A DNA stretch of 14,940 nucleotides, taken from NCBI GenBank assembly GCA_937891475.1, contig CALATC010000129.1, positions 1-14,940 on the forward strand, read 5' to 3'. Under the pieces are notes generated by a model. The model worked only from the letters and a program-made list of their open reading frames with translations, had not been told where the DNA came from and did no database searches. The DNA is from an uncultured Granulicatella sp. GTDB lineage: Bacteria; Bacillota; Bacilli; Lactobacillales; Aerococcaceae. Below, in pieces: positions 14,777 through 14,940 of the stretch (position 1 is the stretch's first letter; every line of letters begins with the position of its first letter). The translations under genes and the position numbers were made by a program.

Positions 14777-14803
14777 CTAGAAAGTATGAAGATTTTGTGA
14801 AGA
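14776..14803 (-). promoter_or_regulatory. 11-bp-periodic direct repeats, candidate response-regulator binding site
   Basis: The minus strand has TCTTCA (complement of 14798-14803), TCTTCA (14787-14792) and a degenerate TCTAGT (14776-14781), each 11 bp apart. The longer units TTCACA and TTCATA fit the PhoP-type TT(A/C/T)A(C/T)A half-site. OmpR/PhoB regulators bind such 11-bp repeats head to tail. They lie directly upstream of and touching the -35. Confidence 0.45.
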
Positions 14804-14804
14804 T

Positions 14805-14831
14805 AAAAAAAGAGACGACCGAAGTCGCCTC
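14805..14831 (-). terminator. UUCG-loop terminator of the gene at the right edge
   Basis: On the minus strand an 8-bp stem GAGGCGAC/GTCGTCTC (one G-U pair) is closed by a UUCG tetraloop and followed by seven U. It ends transcription coming from beyond the right edge, just before the two-component promoter. Confidence 0.9.
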
Positions 14832-14865
14832 AGAATTTTCGCTTTATTATAGCTTTAGTAGTAAT

Positions 14866-14940
14866 TTAATGACGTTTTTTGAAAATTTTCCAACAAATGA
14901 CCCCAACAATAATAACGAACACGACTCCCACAATCATCAT
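14866..14940 (-). CDS. C-terminal end of a membrane protein (runs off right edge)
   Basis: Twenty-four codons and a TAA stop are visible on the minus strand. They encode a hydrophobic segment (IVGVVFVIIVGVICW) and a basic tail (KIFKKRH). The frame is open at the window edge, where the outermost codons are ATG-ATG, so this could be either a very small protein or the tail of a longer one. A hydrophobic stretch with a short basic end fits a last transmembrane helix or the end of a cell-wall sorting signal, but no LPXTG is visible. The UUCG terminator downstream supports a real transcript ending here. Confidence 0.5.
   Translation of the reverse strand: MMIVGVVFVIIVGVICWKIFKKRH

Overview
The window reads as chromosomal DNA from a low-GC Gram-positive coccus or rod of the order Lactobacillales. 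The support is the A+T-rich base composition, strong AGGAG-type ribosome binding sites, U-tailed hairpin terminators, and a typical gene set: UppP, a stand-alone PTS glucose-type IIA, a VanZ-family protein, and a Liv transporter followed by an AcuB-type CBS/ACT protein as in streptococci. A Carnobacteriaceae-type organism such as Granulicatella is my guess only; nothing in the window fixes the genus. No phage, insertion sequence, CRISPR, tRNA or rRNA was seen.

Left part (1-3375). The minus strand starts with the N-terminal part of an AI-2E-family membrane transporter that runs off the left edge. It is divergent from a lactonase-family (6-phosphogluconolactonase-like) beta-propeller gene. That gene converges on a PTS IIA gene (crr-like), with a bidirectional terminator between them. 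crr is divergent from uppP (undecaprenyl-pyrophosphate phosphatase), which starts at TTG. uppP converges on the patB-ridA operon across another bidirectional terminator.

Middle part (3376-10570), all on the minus strand. patB (PLP C-S lyase) and ridA (enamine/imine deaminase) are translationally coupled. Next comes a complete branched-chain amino acid ABC transporter operon, in transcription order livJ (lipoprotein binding protein), livH, livM (permeases), livG, livF (ATPases) and an AcuB-like CBS-CBS-ACT protein. The livJ promoter has a perfect TATAAT -10, a 13/15 CodY box in the -35/-10 spacer, and a near-consensus cre (CcpA) site about 105 bp upstream of the predicted transcription start. 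A hairpin terminator between livJ and livH probably makes the binding protein more abundant than the membrane and ATPase parts.

Right part (10570-14940). A tightly packed minus-strand operon encodes an OmpR-family response regulator, its membrane histidine kinase, a VanZ-family membrane protein and a RlmI-type rRNA methyltransferase. The operon promoter carries 11-bp-periodic direct repeats resembling an OmpR/PhoP-family binding site. The stop codon of the methyltransferase lies inside a highly structured element of about 165 bp (10605-10769): a long outer stem enclosing three hairpins. It shares a short core motif with the uppP-ridA intergenic region. This element is the most likely undescribed feature here, either a miniature repeat or a structured 3'-UTR RNA. 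The extreme right edge holds the last codons of another minus-strand membrane protein and its UUCG-loop terminator.
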